Source: Marinilabiliales bacterium
Lineage (GTDB): Bacteria > Bacteroidota > Bacteroidia > Bacteroidales > ML635J-15
Length of the DNA: 64,000 nt
Direction of reading: 5' to 3'
Assembly: GCA_002869385.1 (NCBI GenBank)
Contig: PKTB01000023.1
Span: 1-64,000 of the forward strand
Shown: piece after piece, positions 63,356-64,000 of the stretch
Layout: each line of letters begins with the position of its first letter
Numbering within the stretch: position 1 is the stretch's first letter
Position numbers and translations under genes: made by a program
The notes under the pieces: generated by a model
The model's database searches: none
Told to the model about the DNA's origin: nothing
What the model saw: the letters and a program-made list of their open reading frames with translations, nothing else

Positions 63356-63925
63356 TTAAATTCTTCCTTCAATTTTCTTCCAGTCAACTAATTCCCAGAA
63401 GTTTTCGATATACTTAGGCCTTAGGTTTTGATAATCAAGATAATAAGCGTGTTCCCAAACATCGCAGGTAAGGATAGGTTTGTGTCCTTCTGTTAATGGA
63501 GAGCCTGCATTTGATGTCCCGGTGATTTTTAATTGTCCGTTATCAAGAACTAACCAAGCCCAACCTGAGCCAAATAATGTAGCGGCTTTTGTACTGAATT
63601 CTTCTTTGAACTTTTCGAATGATCCAAATGTCTCATTAATCATTTCTGCAAGTTTTCCGCTAGGAGCAGATTGTGGATTTGGGCCAAAACCTTCCCAGTA
63701 AAAAGTATGATTCCAAACTTGTGCAGCATTGTTGAAAATTCCACCTTCTGATGTTTTGATTATTTCTTCAAGAGTTTTACCAGCATAATCTGTACCTTCA
63801 ATTAAACCGTTTAATTTATTTACATATACCTGATGGTGTTTTGTGTAATGAAACTCAACAGTTTTTGCTGAAATTTTAGGTTCTAATGAGTTAAATTCGT
63901 AAGGTAATTTTGGTAATTCAAACAT
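63356..63925 (-). CDS. sodB: Iron/manganese superoxide dismutase
   Basis: The 189-residue protein has all four metal ligands: His in VEFHYTKHHQVYVNKLN, His in NNAAQVWNHTFYWEGF, and Asp and His in DVWEHAYYLDYQNLRPKYI. Gln in NNAAQVWNH is the position expected for the iron type, and GSGWAWLVLD is conserved. It removes superoxide in the cytoplasm, protecting ferredoxin-linked iron-sulfur enzymes such as the PFOR and KOR here. It is intact and reads away from the window end. Confidence 0.95.
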   Translation of the reverse strand: MFELPKLPYEFNSLEPKISAKTVEFHYTKHHQVYVNKLNGLIEGTDYAGKTLEEIIKTSEGGIFNNAAQVWNHTFYWEGFGPNPQSAPSGKLAEMINETFGSFEKFKEEFSTKAATLFGSGWAWLVLDNGQLKITGTSNAGSPLTEGHKPILTCDVWEHAYYLDYQNLRPKYIENFWELVDWKKIEGRI

Positions 63926-64000
63926 GTTTCTTTCGTTTTAAGGTTAAACAATTTTGTTCCGTGTGTGAAACATCTAATATACAAAAATGTTTAGAGAAAG

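Overview
The window comes from an AT-rich member of the Bacteroidota, most likely a marine or sediment Bacteroidales/Marinilabiliales-type organism; this is inferred from gene content, since no rRNA is present. The indicators are: type IX secretion (T9SS) sorting domains on several giant surface proteins; the short RpoD typical of the phylum; TAnnTTTG -7 promoter boxes; a tmRNA with the tag GADNYALAA; a Bacteroidota-type Rho with a long Lys/Glu/Asn-rich insert; and an anaerobe-leaning core metabolism (pyruvate and 2-oxoglutarate ferredoxin oxidoreductases, tryptophanase, histidine ammonia-lyase, futalosine-route menaquinone genes) alongside a superoxide dismutase.

Layout: 1-15.3 kb is a surface-protein block (Asp-rich calcium-binding protein, type B T9SS adhesin, 12-repeat fibronectin-like protein, orphan SecD-head protein, glycosyltransferase, PKD/T9SS protein). 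15.3-19.5 kb carries rpoD and a reverse operon of a Tyr/Ser-rich lipoprotein with a FadL-like porin. 19.5-38.2 kb is mostly housekeeping: proS, korAB, fabD, folE, mqnB-mqnD, cca, thioredoxin, hutH, nifJ, rho and a second rpoD-like sigma factor. 38.2-43.2 kb holds a heptamer tandem array, rpe, a T9SS protein, ssrA (tmRNA), and a 1.7-kb segment with another T9SS protein bounded by a degenerate second copy of the ssrA 3' end and its terminator. 43.2-51.6 kb has an SLC12-like transporter, a GH3-like/beta-lactamase fusion, tnaA with a possible leader peptide, and an IS200-type element. 51.8-64 kb has more secreted proteins, a membrane-bound AraC regulator, an EF-hand lipoprotein, a DUF2490-CotH pair, an Rh-type ammonium channel and sodB.

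The most striking property is that about 16 otherwise well-conserved genes, including korA, nifJ, hutH, mqnD, tnaA and the second sigma factor, are each cut by a single in-frame stop (18 stops counted) with homologous sequence continuing in the same frame. All three stop codons are involved, so this is not a genetic-code change. Every one can be reached by one G:C to T:A transversion (GAA to TAA, GAG to TAG, GGA to TGA, TCA to TAA, TCG to TAG). This looks like an oxidative-damage, sequencing-error or mutator signature rather than real gene loss. I give the full reading frames as genes and mark each lesion. I did not find a convincing new defence or enzymatic system. The best leads for real biology are the ssrA-bounded segment, three intergenic period-7 arrays with different motifs, the soluble SecD-like protein and the tnaA leader.
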